From the NCBI GenBank assembly GCA_014084085.1, contig NPFB01000001.1, forward strand, positions 468,604 through 532,603: DNA of 64,000 bases, written 5' to 3'. Position numbers and translations under genes: made by a program. The first letter of the stretch is position 1, and each line of letters starts with the position of its first letter. Shown piece by piece: positions 36,862 through 46,283 of this stretch. The notes under the pieces were generated by a model. The model saw nothing but the letters and a program-made list of their open reading frames with translations. It made no database searches and was not told the origin of the DNA. The DNA is from Hondaea fermentalgiana. Lineage: Eukaryota > Sar > Bigyra > Thraustochytrida > Thraustochytriidae.

Positions 36862-38319
36862 GATCTTCTCAATCCTCTTCTCGCACCCGTGTTCCCGCCG
36901 AGGACGCGCTCGCTCGCCCCGAGGCGCCTCGTCGATCCGCTCCACGAAGCTCTTGCGCAGCCCGGAAAACCTAAGACCCTACGAGTGCACCAAGGCAAGG
37001 CAAGGCTATGAAAAAACAAAGCAAGGAGTTCTCTCGCCGGGTACTTTTGCGGCGAGGTCGGTCGTTCGCTCGCCCGCCCGCTCGCCCGGGCCTCGCCCGG
37101 CGGCCAGGCTCGCGGGCGAGGCAGCTCTGCGGCGCAGGCAGGCCCCACGTCCTCGCGGCCCGCCCGCCGGCGCGCAGAGCGGAGCGGAGCGGGGCGGAGC
37201 AGGAGCCCCGTGCGTCGCAATGCCCGATGACCGCGGCGGGCAGCCAGCTTGCCGCCCCGAGCTCCGCGCGGCGAGGGCCCTGCGACCGGCGCGGACGCCC
37301 CCTCCCTCGCGCGCGCGCGCGCCGGGCCTGCGCCGACGGCCGGCCTCTCGCGGGCGGGGTCGGAGACCTGGAGCGAGCTCTCGCGCGCGGAGTCTCGGCG
37401 CCGTCGATGGGATAATGCGTGTGCTTGCTTGCTTCTTGCTTCTTGCATGTGTGAGTGACACGGTCGATCGCAGTCGATCACAATCTTGCGCAGTACTCGA
37501 TTGTGCACGGCGCGCATCGTCTATGCTCGGGGCCGCGCGGGAGAGGGCAGGGCCTGCGACGCTCGCAATGTTTTGGACGAGGGATGAAAGGAGGGGAGAT
37601 GCAATGAAGGTCGGTCGCAGTTGGTCGGTCGCAGTGGGCTGTTAGGGATGATTGTTTGCAGAGGGTTCGTGATGGGCGTCGGGTTGGGATCGTTATTAGT
37701 GAGGACAGGTGGTTTGCGGATGACTACGAGGCTGGCGAGCGAGCTTGAAGAAAAGAGAGGTCGGAGATAGTATCGAGTGCTTGGCTGTGAAGATTTTACG
37801 CATATGAGGTGTGGTTCGTAGAGGAGGAGGACCTTTCGCATCCATCATTTGTACGTTGCGGGTCTGTTCTGCTTGATCAGACTGAGCTTCTTCATTGTGT
37901 CGCGTGCTGCATGCGCGACGCGCTTTATTCAAGAGCTCGTCGTTCGCAACATCGTTGTCTTATCTTCGTCGCCCTGTCTTCGCGCACGTGTCTGCCAGCT
38001 GCTTTCTTGGCAAAGAATATGATGAACCTTGGATGGATTTTGCCAATGGATTCTGCCCTCTCCTCCAAGTCAATTTGGCACATCTTCTCGCATCTTCACT
38101 CAAAAGAAAAAAAAAGAAGAAAAAGAAATCGATCGACCATCGATCAGAAGCATTCATCGAGCAGAGGCGCTTCGATTTGCCGAAGACTTGCTCAAGAGCC
38201 TTCCTTTTCTCGCGCTGCGTGCGCGAACGTCGCGCACGCGAGCCAACCAGCCAGCTAGCAAGCCAAGCCGCCCCCCTCGCGCCCGAGGAGCAGCGAGTGG
38301 CCCCCGGATCAGAACAGAA
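36862..38319. other. Divergent promoter region between PDE and CCCH/ABITRAM genes
   Basis: About 1.5 kb. A CAAGG pentanucleotide repeat lies near 36991-37006. GC-rich DNA up to about 37.4 kb is followed by moderate-GC DNA. An A-rich run of AAG/AAA lies near 38104-38128. The frame of the downstream gene is open upstream for 97 codons, but that part has no conserved feature. Confidence 0.5.
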
Positions 38320-39024
38320 ATGGGCAAAAGACGTCGTGGCGGTGGTGGTGGCGGCGGCGGCGTCTGCCACGAGTGGCGTCGCGAGGGGTCGTGCGCGTTC
38401 GGAGACAAGTGCAAGTTCAAGCACGAAGACGCGAGCAACAAAAGCGAGAAGGGAAATCACCAACCGGAAGGTAACGACGATAACGAGGTTCAGGATGGAA
38501 ACTGCGTGCCGCTGTACGCAAAAGACGTAGACCCCGCGGCAAGAGGCCCGATCAAACGGCCACGATCCGTGGAGGCGCGGTCCTTTACCGAGCGTATTGC
38601 AGCAGACGGCACGACTCGCGTCCTTGAGCACCCCAATGGCCTGCTCATTATCCTTCTTGCACAGGAGAACCCTCTTTGCGCAACTGCACGTGCTGGCGAG
38701 ATCGCCTCAATCAAGTACGAGGACAGCTTGCAAGATGTAGAGGTGAGCGGCAAGCGGAAACATGGTGCTGTCAAGGTTAATCTTGGCGCTACCTTGGTCC
38801 GCGTGGTGGGTCGCGATGGCCAGGAGCACGATATTACGTCCCCCGTGGTTGGACGCGTCGTTGAAACGAATCGACGTCTCGAGGCCGAGCCTGGGCTCTT
38901 GGCGGGGCGCGAAGGATACCTCGCGGTGCTCTCGCAGACGCCACGACAGGCTGAAAAGGACTCGGCTCTGCTTCCCGATAGTGCTCACGTAAAGCAGCCA
39001 GAGACAGAAGTGGTGCCACCATGA
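38320..39024 (+). CDS. CCCH zinc finger fused to an ABITRAM/Simiate-like domain, 234 aa
   Basis: Two parts are visible. Near the N-terminus, after a Gly run, a CCCH zinc finger with perfect spacing C-x8-C-x5-C-x3-H starts at about residue 16 (CHEWRREGSC...CKFKH), a fold that usually binds RNA. From about residue 85 the sequence resembles ABITRAM (FAM206/Simiate): RVLEHPNGLLIILLAQENPL, then IASIKYE, VSGKRKHGAVKVNLGATLVRV, DGQEHDITSPVVGRVVETN and GREGYLAVL. In animals ABITRAM is reported to bind actin and localise to nuclear speckles. Length is similar to animal ABITRAM plus the finger. The ATG at 38320 directly precedes a basic MGKRRRGG stretch. The protein ends in a hydrophilic tail. The link to RNA is inferred from the finger; I know no precedent for this pairing. 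Confidence 0.8.
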   Translation: MGKRRRGGGGGGGGVCHEWRREGSCAFGDKCKFKHEDASNKSEKGNHQPEGNDDNEVQDGNCVPLYAKDVDPAARGPIKRPRSVEARSFTERIAADGTTRVLEHPNGLLIILLAQENPLCATARAGEIASIKYEDSLQDVEVSGKRKHGAVKVNLGATLVRVVGRDGQEHDITSPVVGRVVETNRRLEAEPGLLAGREGYLAVLSQTPRQAEKDSALLPDSAHVKQPETEVVPP

Positions 39025-39250
39025 AGGCGACATGTACTTTGAAATCTGATCTGATTTTTTTTTTCTAATCTGATTTTATCTTTTGTTTTTTCTGCTACGA
39101 AGCGCTGACATGGCCTCAAGGACGTATTGCCGTCTTTGTGGACGATGCCAGATTGTTACTTCAAACAAGAAAGAATCGTAAAAACAAAATAGAAGAGAAA
39201 AAGGCCAATCAATACGTACATGCCGACACCGCGCACTGGCTGCGCGGCAC

Positions 39251-40348
39251 CTACAAAATCTTTTTAATCTCCTCCATTTGCTCCGCGGTAAGTGATCTGG
39301 GGAACATGACCTCAAAGGTGACGCGCAGATTTCCGAACTGACTCGGGACCTCGTGCAGAGGCATGCCTTCATCTGGAATGACAATGGTCTCAAAAGGTTT
39401 GGTGATCTTGTCCTCACGATCAATCTCCACCTCGTGCTCATCAAGATGCTTGAATGTGCGTGAAAAGCCCGTGAGCGCCTCCTTGAGTGAAATCTTGATG
39501 GTCATGTGCAAGTCATTACCCTCGCGTTCAAAGAGACGATGCTTTTGCTGGATCAAAACAAAGACAACGTCACCAGGAATCTTTTTCGGTTGCTGCTCGG
39601 ACATGTACTTGAATCGAATCTCTTGACCCTCTTGCATGCCGCGCTCGATATGGGCCGTGAGCATCTTTTGTTCATTCTTGCACTTTTCCTTGGACGGCAC
39701 CTCTTCCTCTTGCTGAACAATAAAGCCGCCCATTTGACGATGAACCATACGACGCTCATTGGGGCAGCGGCCGCAGCTCGCACAACGCTCCTTGGCCTTG
39801 GCGCTGAGATCCTTTTTGTTGCAGCGTGCGCAGACAACCCTTCGGTTGATGCGCGTCTCCTTTTCTGCGCCATTGTACAGTTCGTCCAGCGTCACCTTGA
39901 GACGCATCTGGTAGTCGGGGCCGCGGTTGCCACGCTGCATGCCACCAAAGATACCACCAAACATGCCCCCGGGTCCACCGCCATGTTCTTCCTCGCCTTC
40001 TGCTTCTTTGACGAGAGCGAGACCGCCCTGGTCAAAGAGCATTTTCTTTTCTTCGCTCGACAGAATCTCGTACGCAAAGGAGACTTCTCGAAACTTGTTT
40101 TCCGCGTCCTCGCTGTCTGGGTTGCGGTCAGGATGGTATTTTAATGACAATTTACGGTACGCAGACTTGATCTCCTTGTCGGTGGCATCCTCGTCCAGGC
40201 CAAGAACTTCATACAAATCAATCTCCTCTACTTCTTGGGGGGGAGGCGGCCGCCGCCGCCCGCCGCCGCCTCCGAAAAAGGCAGCGCTCTCCCCAATCAG
40301 GGCGCCAAGCACCAAAAGGGTCCAGAGACCCACTACTTTGGTCTGCAT
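39251..40348 (-). CDS. ER-type DnaJ (HSP40) co-chaperone, 365 aa
   Basis: A J-domain protein acting with Hsp70 (BiP) in the ER lumen. From the ATG at 40348: a signal peptide (MQTKVVGLWTLLVLGALIGESAA), a Gly/Arg/Pro linker, J domain from about 44 (DLYEVLGLDEDATDKEIKSAYRKL) with the HPD triad at 72-74, a Gly/Phe-rich stretch (GGGPGGMFGGIFGGM), and a client-binding region with the DnaJ C-terminal beta domains (GDVVFVLIQQKHRLFEREGNDL, ALTGFSRTFKHLD, IPDEGMP). The central Cys region is degenerate: CARC, CASCGRC and a lone CKNE, not four CxxCxGxG repeats. No KDEL/HDEL at the C-terminus (ends EEIKKIL). The frame continues 16 codons upstream, which would bury the signal peptide. Homology is to Scj1/ERdj3-like proteins. 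Confidence 0.9.
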   Translation of the reverse strand: MQTKVVGLWTLLVLGALIGESAAFFGGGGGRRRPPPPQEVEEIDLYEVLGLDEDATDKEIKSAYRKLSLKYHPDRNPDSEDAENKFREVSFAYEILSSEEKKMLFDQGGLALVKEAEGEEEHGGGPGGMFGGIFGGMQRGNRGPDYQMRLKVTLDELYNGAEKETRINRRVVCARCNKKDLSAKAKERCASCGRCPNERRMVHRQMGGFIVQQEEEVPSKEKCKNEQKMLTAHIERGMQEGQEIRFKYMSEQQPKKIPGDVVFVLIQQKHRLFEREGNDLHMTIKISLKEALTGFSRTFKHLDEHEVEIDREDKITKPFETIVIPDEGMPLHEVPSQFGNLRVTFEVMFPRSLTAEQMEEIKKIL

Positions 40349-41368
40349 GTTCCCGATTGCTGCTATTCTAGTCTTGTCGCAGGTTCTCGCTTTCAAAGCC
40401 CAACAGAAGCAAGACGTCTTCGAACTTGGTCCTTTCGCTTGCGCTGTCCCCCGCCCTTGGCCTCAACCTCTTTGCCAGCGCGAGCTGCTCCTCGGTTATT
40501 GCCCTCCTCCTCGTCGCCTGTCGTCGTCTTGGTCCACGTCAACGTCTGGCCCGAGTCGAGTTTCTGGCACAATCCACTCGCCCTCCTCGCGTCTTGCGCA
40601 GAGCGGCTCGCCCGAAAAGAAAACCTGCCTCGCAGACCGAGTCTCCCCTCGCCTGCTCCGCGCCAAGAGGTCTCCTCTCTGCTCCCCGCACGCAAGCCCG
40701 ACGCCGCCGTCGAGCTTGCTCTCCTCGCTCGGGTTTGGCGGCGGCTTGTGACCGTGCGCAGCGCTTGTCTCGCACCGGGCTCGCCTTGCCAGCTTGGCAC
40801 CCGGGGTTTCCGGCCCCTGGGGCACTCTGCACGTTTCCGCCTCGCTTGTCCAGTCTCTCTGCTTCCGCTCACGCTTCGGTCGAGGCCTTTCGTCTGCATA
40901 CTCCCTCACTGACCCCTTTGGGGGTACTTGCAAGCTTTTGAGCGGGACGCGAGCGTGTCGTCCCCCAAATGGTCGTGGAAAGAGAAGCTGCGTCGGGGAA
41001 ATAGAAGAGGGAGGGGAAACCGCGGTGCCCCCTGGAGAAAGATCACGATGGGGAGCAACTAAATCTTCTTCGACGAGACGCTCAACGCTCGAGGCCGCGT
41101 CGAGAGCGCGCGCGCGCGCGGCGAGGGCGACAGGGGCGGCGGAGGCGGCTCGGAGAGGCGGGCGCGAGGAACCGGTGAACCAGGCCGCGTCTGAAGCGCG
41201 CGTGGAGGCGCGGGAAAGGACGTGCAGGGCGAGCGTCACGCACGAAGCGAGGCCGTCTTAGCCAGAAGAACCAAGGCGCTGCGCTCGTGGCGCGCTCGCT
41301 AGCTGGACCTGCGTGCGTGCGTGCGCGTGTAGAGAACAGGAAAGAAGAGGAGGTTGTCTGAGGAAAGC
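40349..41368. other. Divergent promoter between DnaJ and the Lys/Ser-rich gene
   Basis: About 1 kb, GC-rich. Contains a CG-alternating stretch near 41105-41122 and GTGC repeats near 41310-41330. Only low-complexity shadow ORFs. Confidence 0.5.
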
Positions 41369-43672
41369 ATGTCGGACACCGACAACAAGAGTGACAAGGT
41401 TGGTGCAGAAATGGAAGGGCAAGGAGACCAGCCCGTGAAACAAAAGATCCCGCCCCGCCCTCGGCAATCCAAAATGGCGGAGCGATGGATGCAAGCGGCA
41501 AAATCGTCGAGCTCATCTGACCTCAAGCGCGAACCTGACCCGTCGCTGATTCCAAAGCGGCACTCGGGCGGCTCGCGAATCGCCGAGCTTCAGCGGCAGC
41601 TGTCACAGAGCAGTTCTCAAGGTGAGGGGGAGATCAAAAAGACGTGGACAGACAACAACGAGAGCGAGGCGGGCCAAGTTGCTAAGGCACGTGAGAATAT
41701 TCTGCGACAGCATGAACAGCAACTCTCTCGAAATGCGTCATCTTCGTCATCCTCATCGTCATCGTCCTTTGGGGCGCGACCCGTTCCGGCCAGACCAGGA
41801 TTTATTGGGTCGCGACCTAGCAGCGTCGACAGCAGAATTTCTCGGACCTCAAGTGCCAACACAATGGGTAACGGCGGGGATCCGCCCCCGCGACCATCGT
41901 CGCGACCCCTTGTGCAATACGGTAGCAGCGGCAGAACGTCTTCTGCCGATGAAGATGACAACGGTGCACCCGCGCGCCCCTCGAGAAAGGAGTCCCCCAA
42001 AGCAAGTTCGCTTCGTAAGAGTACGAGTGCGCTGACGTCCGATGACACCAAAGAGGCTGAAGAAGTCATAAGCGCAAGTGCAGACGAAGAACCCTTGAGC
42101 AGCAAGAAGGAGAAAAAGGAAAAGAAGGAAAAGAAGGAAAAGAAGGAGAAAAAATCGTCGAGCAGGCGATCTTCTGTCAAGTCCGTCTCGACCGCTGAAG
42201 ACTACGGCCTCGTATCGGGACCTGCATCCCCGCGTTCGGCATCTTCGTCCAAGTCGAGACGGCGTTCCTCGACCAAGTCTGCCAAGTCAAGTTCTCGACG
42301 TTCGAGCCGAGTTCTTCTCGCTGAAGACGAGCATGACAGCCGACACTCGGAAGGTGAGAATCTTGGCAGTGATGTCGATGAGGAGGTCGATACGCCTCGG
42401 TCGAGCACTTCTGAGCGCAAAAAGCTGAAAAAGAAAAAGTCCAAGCGGGACAAGGAACGGTCCGAGCACCGTTCTGACAATGAAGATGACGGGAAGCTCG
42501 AGGCTGGCGATGATAATCTCGACGATATGGATACAATTTCTTCGGGTTCGGAGAAGAAACGGAAGAAGGAGAAGAAGAGCAAAAAGAGCAAAAAGCATCG
42601 CCTTGACAAGCATCGATACGAGGATGACGAGGACAGCCCTGACACCGCAGATGCCAAGGAGACGTTGGGAACAGGAGACGAGGCTCAAGACAACGTCGAA
42701 GCCGATGCCGAGGCTGAGGCAGAAGCAGAGGAGCGTCGTCGCAAAGAGAAGAAGGCAAAAAAGAAGGCGAAGAAGGAAGAGGAGGCCCGTCTCAAGGCGG
42801 CGCAGCAGGAGGAAGAGCAAGAACAAGAAAAAGAGCAAGAAAAGGAAAAGGAAAAGGAAAAGACGGAGGTTTCGGGTCCTCCGAGTGTCTCTGCGCTCAA
42901 AGCCAAACTCAATTTGGGCGCCATACCCTTTGGCGTGGGGCCACCGCCATCGCTTCGGCCCAAGCCGAAAAAAGCAGAAAAGGAAGACTCCGAAGCTGAA
43001 GGTGACGATGGAGAGGGCGATACGGCCGAGGAGTCCTCGGCACCAAAAGAGTCCTCGGCCGACAAGGAAGGCGACGCGAAGGGCAAAAAGGGCGAGATGC
43101 AGCATCTGAGCATGGGACGGGCTACGATGAACGCCCGTCGGAGACGACCGAGGAGTCTCAAGGCTGTGGCGCTGGCACATGTTGGCGGAAGTCACATGGC
43201 TTCAGGCAGTCGGGCAAGACTGGCCAAGTCGTCAAGCGGAACCAAGTCTGCCGATGACAAGGACGCGCGCGCACTTGGCCATGTGAATCCTGTTTCGGTT
43301 GATGACAAGGACAATGCAGACTCTGAGCGAAAGAGGGTGCATAAGAGCGAGGATAGTGACGACGCGGCGCTCGAGGACAGCAAGAAAGCCACCAAAAACG
43401 ACGATGTTGACGGAGAAATAGAAGACGACGACATCGACAACGACGACGACGACGACGAAGAAGAAGAAGAAAACGTGGAAAAGGAGAAGAAGCACAAGAA
43501 GAAGAAGAAGGACAAAAAGGAGAAAAAGGAGAAAAGCAGCTCGCGTCGCAGCAGTCGCAGCTACAGCCACGACCTTTCGGACTCCAGCAGCGTCGCCGAC
43601 GCCCCGGCCAAAACGTCTCCCGATGTCGCGAACTCCGCCGACTCCGACATCGACGAAGACGACCTTATCTGA
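41369..43672 (+). CDS. Lys/Glu/Ser-rich low-complexity protein with possible capping-protein-interaction motif, 767 aa
   Basis: No catalytic domain. The protein is highly charged, with Ser runs, KKEK repeats (about 240-270 and near the C-terminus), many Arg-Arg-Ser and SSSRRSS patches, and long acidic stretches, so it is probably disordered and phosphorylated. Two less repetitive islands stand out: SVSALKAKLNLGAIPFGVGPPPSL (about 506-528, only in part quoted here as SALKAKLNLGAIPFG) and HLSMGRATMNARRRRPRSLK at about 579-598. The second resembles the CPI (actin capping protein interaction) motif of WASH-complex FAM21 proteins, with its GRA and RRP elements. N-terminus has KIPPRPRQSKMAERWMQ. 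Start: the frame opens with TTG, so ATG at 41369. Function is unknown; a role with actin capping protein is a hypothesis. Confidence 0.7.
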   Translation: MSDTDNKSDKVGAEMEGQGDQPVKQKIPPRPRQSKMAERWMQAAKSSSSSDLKREPDPSLIPKRHSGGSRIAELQRQLSQSSSQGEGEIKKTWTDNNESEAGQVAKARENILRQHEQQLSRNASSSSSSSSSSFGARPVPARPGFIGSRPSSVDSRISRTSSANTMGNGGDPPPRPSSRPLVQYGSSGRTSSADEDDNGAPARPSRKESPKASSLRKSTSALTSDDTKEAEEVISASADEEPLSSKKEKKEKKEKKEKKEKKSSSRRSSVKSVSTAEDYGLVSGPASPRSASSSKSRRRSSTKSAKSSSRRSSRVLLAEDEHDSRHSEGENLGSDVDEEVDTPRSSTSERKKLKKKKSKRDKERSEHRSDNEDDGKLEAGDDNLDDMDTISSGSEKKRKKEKKSKKSKKHRLDKHRYEDDEDSPDTADAKETLGTGDEAQDNVEADAEAEAEAEERRRKEKKAKKKAKKEEEARLKAAQQEEEQEQEKEQEKEKEKEKTEVSGPPSVSALKAKLNLGAIPFGVGPPPSLRPKPKKAEKEDSEAEGDDGEGDTAEESSAPKESSADKEGDAKGKKGEMQHLSMGRATMNARRRRPRSLKAVALAHVGGSHMASGSRARLAKSSSGTKSADDKDARALGHVNPVSVDDKDNADSERKRVHKSEDSDDAALEDSKKATKNDDVDGEIEDDDIDNDDDDDEEEEENVEKEKKHKKKKKDKKEKKEKSSSRRSSRSYSHDLSDSSSVADAPAKTSPDVANSADSDIDEDDLI

Positions 43673-44372
43673 CTGACCTGAGCCATACTACCACTATACA
43701 TATTCTACACAACTTCCTTCCCACCTCCCCCCCAGCTCGTGTACCAGCCACGCTCACCCTCGCTGCTGCCTCTTTCGACTTGCTTGCAGCCGACTTGCTA
43801 CTTGCATTTGCAAACGCCTGCCACTGATCGCCCTCCCCGTTGCACAAACCCGGCCCCGCGCTTTCACCAAGCACGCACGCGGCACATCCGCCACCGGTCG
43901 GTGTGCAAGGCTGCTCAAATTGCGTTGCGCAGCCTCTCTCTCCCTCTCTCTCTCTCCAAAAAGCCCGAGCGCAGCCGCATCCGAAGCCGGCTCCGGCCGC
44001 GCCCAAGACCCCGCCCGCGCGGCGCGGCGGCGCCCGGCGAGAGCCCCGAGAGCCCCGAGAGCACGAGAGCTGCGCCGCGCAGCGCAGCGCAGCGTTGCGC
44101 TGCGCGAGCGGCGGCGGAGCAGGTCTTGGAGGCGTAAAAGTGGAGTGGAGGAGGGCAGCAAGGAAGTACGAAATCAGCAGCGCGTGCCGCTCCGCCGAGA
44201 GAGGAAAACAAGGCAAGGAGAGGCGAGCGAGCGCGAGACGCGCAGAGCTCTAACGCGGCGCGCCTTTCGCGGTGCAGGTGGTGGTGCCGCGGCGCGCACG
44301 GAAGGAGAGAAGGAGGGCGGGAAGCACGCGCTCAGACGCACCCCGGACCCGCGCGGGCGAGCGGAAGGCGAG
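43673..44372. other. Intergenic region between two plus-strand genes
   Basis: About 700 bases: 3' flank of the Lys/Ser-rich gene on the left, promoter/5' UTR of the acyltransferase on the right. A CT tract lies near 43930-43957. The acyltransferase frame is open upstream to 43920 but gives Arg/Ala-rich low-complexity sequence. Confidence 0.5.
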
Positions 44373-46283
44373 ATGGGGTGCACGTACTATGTGGTCAAGA
44401 GCATGATGATGACGGCGCTCAAGGGGTTCTTCTCGAACGGCGTGGAGATTGTCAACCAGGACAACATGCCCAAGGACGGCCCCGTAATCATCGTGGGCAA
44501 CCACATGAACCAGTTCGTGGACGGCATGGTCATGATGAAGACCGCAGGACGGCCAGTCTCCTTTATCATGGCAGAAAAGTCTCTGCACAAGCCGGTTGTA
44601 GGACCCGTCGCACGCGCGCTGCACGTGGTCCCTGTTGTCCGGCCGCAAGACAAGGCCGTGCCCGGCCAGGGTCTAGTGATTGGCATTGATATCGAAACGT
44701 GCAAGATCTACACTCGAAATGGAAACCTCCTCGACGATTGTGCGCAGCCCGGCTGCAGCGTTGCCATCAAGGGCGTGGGCCAGGTTGTGGTGGCATCCGT
44801 CGAGTCCGACGACGAGCTGACCTTTAAGCCACCGCCCGAGGATAGTTCTTTGAAACTCGAGAATCTCTCCACAGAAGGCATGTCATTCAAGGTGGTGCCC
44901 AAGATTCCGCAGCACGAGCTGTTTGAAAAGGTATTTGACAAGCTTCGCAACGGCGGCACGATTGGCATCTTTCCCGAGGGAGGCTCGCACGACAACAGCA
45001 CATTGCTGCCTCTCAAGGCGGGTGTGGCGGTCATGGCGCTTGGTGCTCGTGCCCAAGGTATTCCGGTGCGCATCGTTGCCGCGGGCATCAACTATTTGGG
45101 CGGGCATCATTATCGTAGCAATTGCTTTGTGGACGTGGCGCCCCCACTTGAGGTGGACGATGAACTCGTGGACCAATATACGAACGGTGACAAGGTTGCC
45201 GCGGGCAATGCTCTCTTGGAGAAAATCAACAATCAACTGGAGAGCGTCCTCTTTCATGCGCCCACGTACAAGGAACTCAAGGCGCTGCGTATTGCGCGGC
45301 GCATGTATCAGAACAATATCAAATTGACGAGCGAGGAGTATGTTTCGCTGGGAACTCGGTTCTCGCACGCATACACGGTATGGAGGTCGGACCCAGAGTT
45401 CCAGCGTCTCTTGCACGATATTCACCTGTACGCCAAGTTCGCCTGGGCTCAGGGCTTGACGGACAAACAGGTTGCAGAGCTTCCGCCCCTGGGCAGCTGC
45501 AGCACGCTGTTGCGCGCGTGGATGAACCTGCTCGCAACCTTTGCAATGTGCATTTTCGTGCTGCCATTCATTCTCCCCGGTCTCGTGCTTGCGGCGCCGA
45601 TCCCGTTGCGTCTGCGCTGCACCGTGAAGCGAGAGATGGCCAAGGCGCTTGCCGGATCGTCTGTCAAGATTGCCGCTCGTGACGTCGCGGCGTCGCAGGT
45701 GGTCATGCAAAGTGTGGTCATGATCCCTACGCTTATGCTCGTGTACACCGTGCTCGGGCTTTTGCTCATGTTCTTTCTCTGGCCATACAAGGATACGGAC
45801 ACGGGCGTTTGGCACGACTTTTTCGTTTCCTCTGCGTGGTGGCTCGTTCCTCTCCTTTTTCTTGTGCTCTTTCCGGTGTATACGTTCTACGTGTGCGTAG
45901 GTCTCAGTGAGGTGTTGACGCGCAGGTTGCGTCATGTGCCGAGTTACTGGCTGGCCATCACCTCGTCTTGCAAGCGACGACACCGGAATCCGGCCGAGAT
46001 GCTGCGCCAGGACCGCAAGCGTCTTGTTCTTCGCGTGCAGACCTTTGTCGAGGAACACATTAACCAGATCCCACAATGGGCTGCGAATCGCGTCATTTCT
46101 CCCTCGGAGATTCGCGACCGCCGTTCGCAAAATACGCTGCGTCTTTTGGAGTCGGGCGATTTGGAACCCTCCATTTCAGGCGATGGTCTTGGTGTCTCGA
46201 CCAAGACTCTCGTTTCACTCGAGGTTCTCGAGGAGGAAGACGAAGAGCCCGACCTCGAGAGTCCCGTGGCTAAGGAGCTCTGA
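44373..46283 (+). CDS. Glycerol-3-phosphate (or DHAP) acyltransferase, Gpt2/Sct1-like, PlsC domain, 636 aa
   Basis: Transfers an acyl group from acyl-CoA to the sn-1 position of glycerol-3-phosphate, the first step of glycerolipid synthesis, in the ER. The acyltransferase signature is GNHMNQFVDGMVM with His44 and Asp50, an H-x5-D spacing shared with yeast Gpt2/Sct1. The second signature FPEGGSHDNSTLLPLKAGVA begins at Phe200 and is nearly the Gpt2 form. Three hydrophobic membrane regions follow the catalytic part at about 383-405, 443-470 and 482-510, and the tail is acidic/Ser-rich, as in yeast where it is phosphorylated. The start at 44373 gives MGCTYYVVKSM, directly before the domain. Intact and likely functional. 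In an oil-rich protist this would be a committed lipid step, but that is inference. Confidence 0.93.
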   Translation: MGCTYYVVKSMMMTALKGFFSNGVEIVNQDNMPKDGPVIIVGNHMNQFVDGMVMMKTAGRPVSFIMAEKSLHKPVVGPVARALHVVPVVRPQDKAVPGQGLVIGIDIETCKIYTRNGNLLDDCAQPGCSVAIKGVGQVVVASVESDDELTFKPPPEDSSLKLENLSTEGMSFKVVPKIPQHELFEKVFDKLRNGGTIGIFPEGGSHDNSTLLPLKAGVAVMALGARAQGIPVRIVAAGINYLGGHHYRSNCFVDVAPPLEVDDELVDQYTNGDKVAAGNALLEKINNQLESVLFHAPTYKELKALRIARRMYQNNIKLTSEEYVSLGTRFSHAYTVWRSDPEFQRLLHDIHLYAKFAWAQGLTDKQVAELPPLGSCSTLLRAWMNLLATFAMCIFVLPFILPGLVLAAPIPLRLRCTVKREMAKALAGSSVKIAARDVAASQVVMQSVVMIPTLMLVYTVLGLLLMFFLWPYKDTDTGVWHDFFVSSAWWLVPLLFLVLFPVYTFYVCVGLSEVLTRRLRHVPSYWLAITSSCKRRHRNPAEMLRQDRKRLVLRVQTFVEEHINQIPQWAANRVISPSEIRDRRSQNTLRLLESGDLEPSISGDGLGVSTKTLVSLEVLEEEDEEPDLESPVAKEL

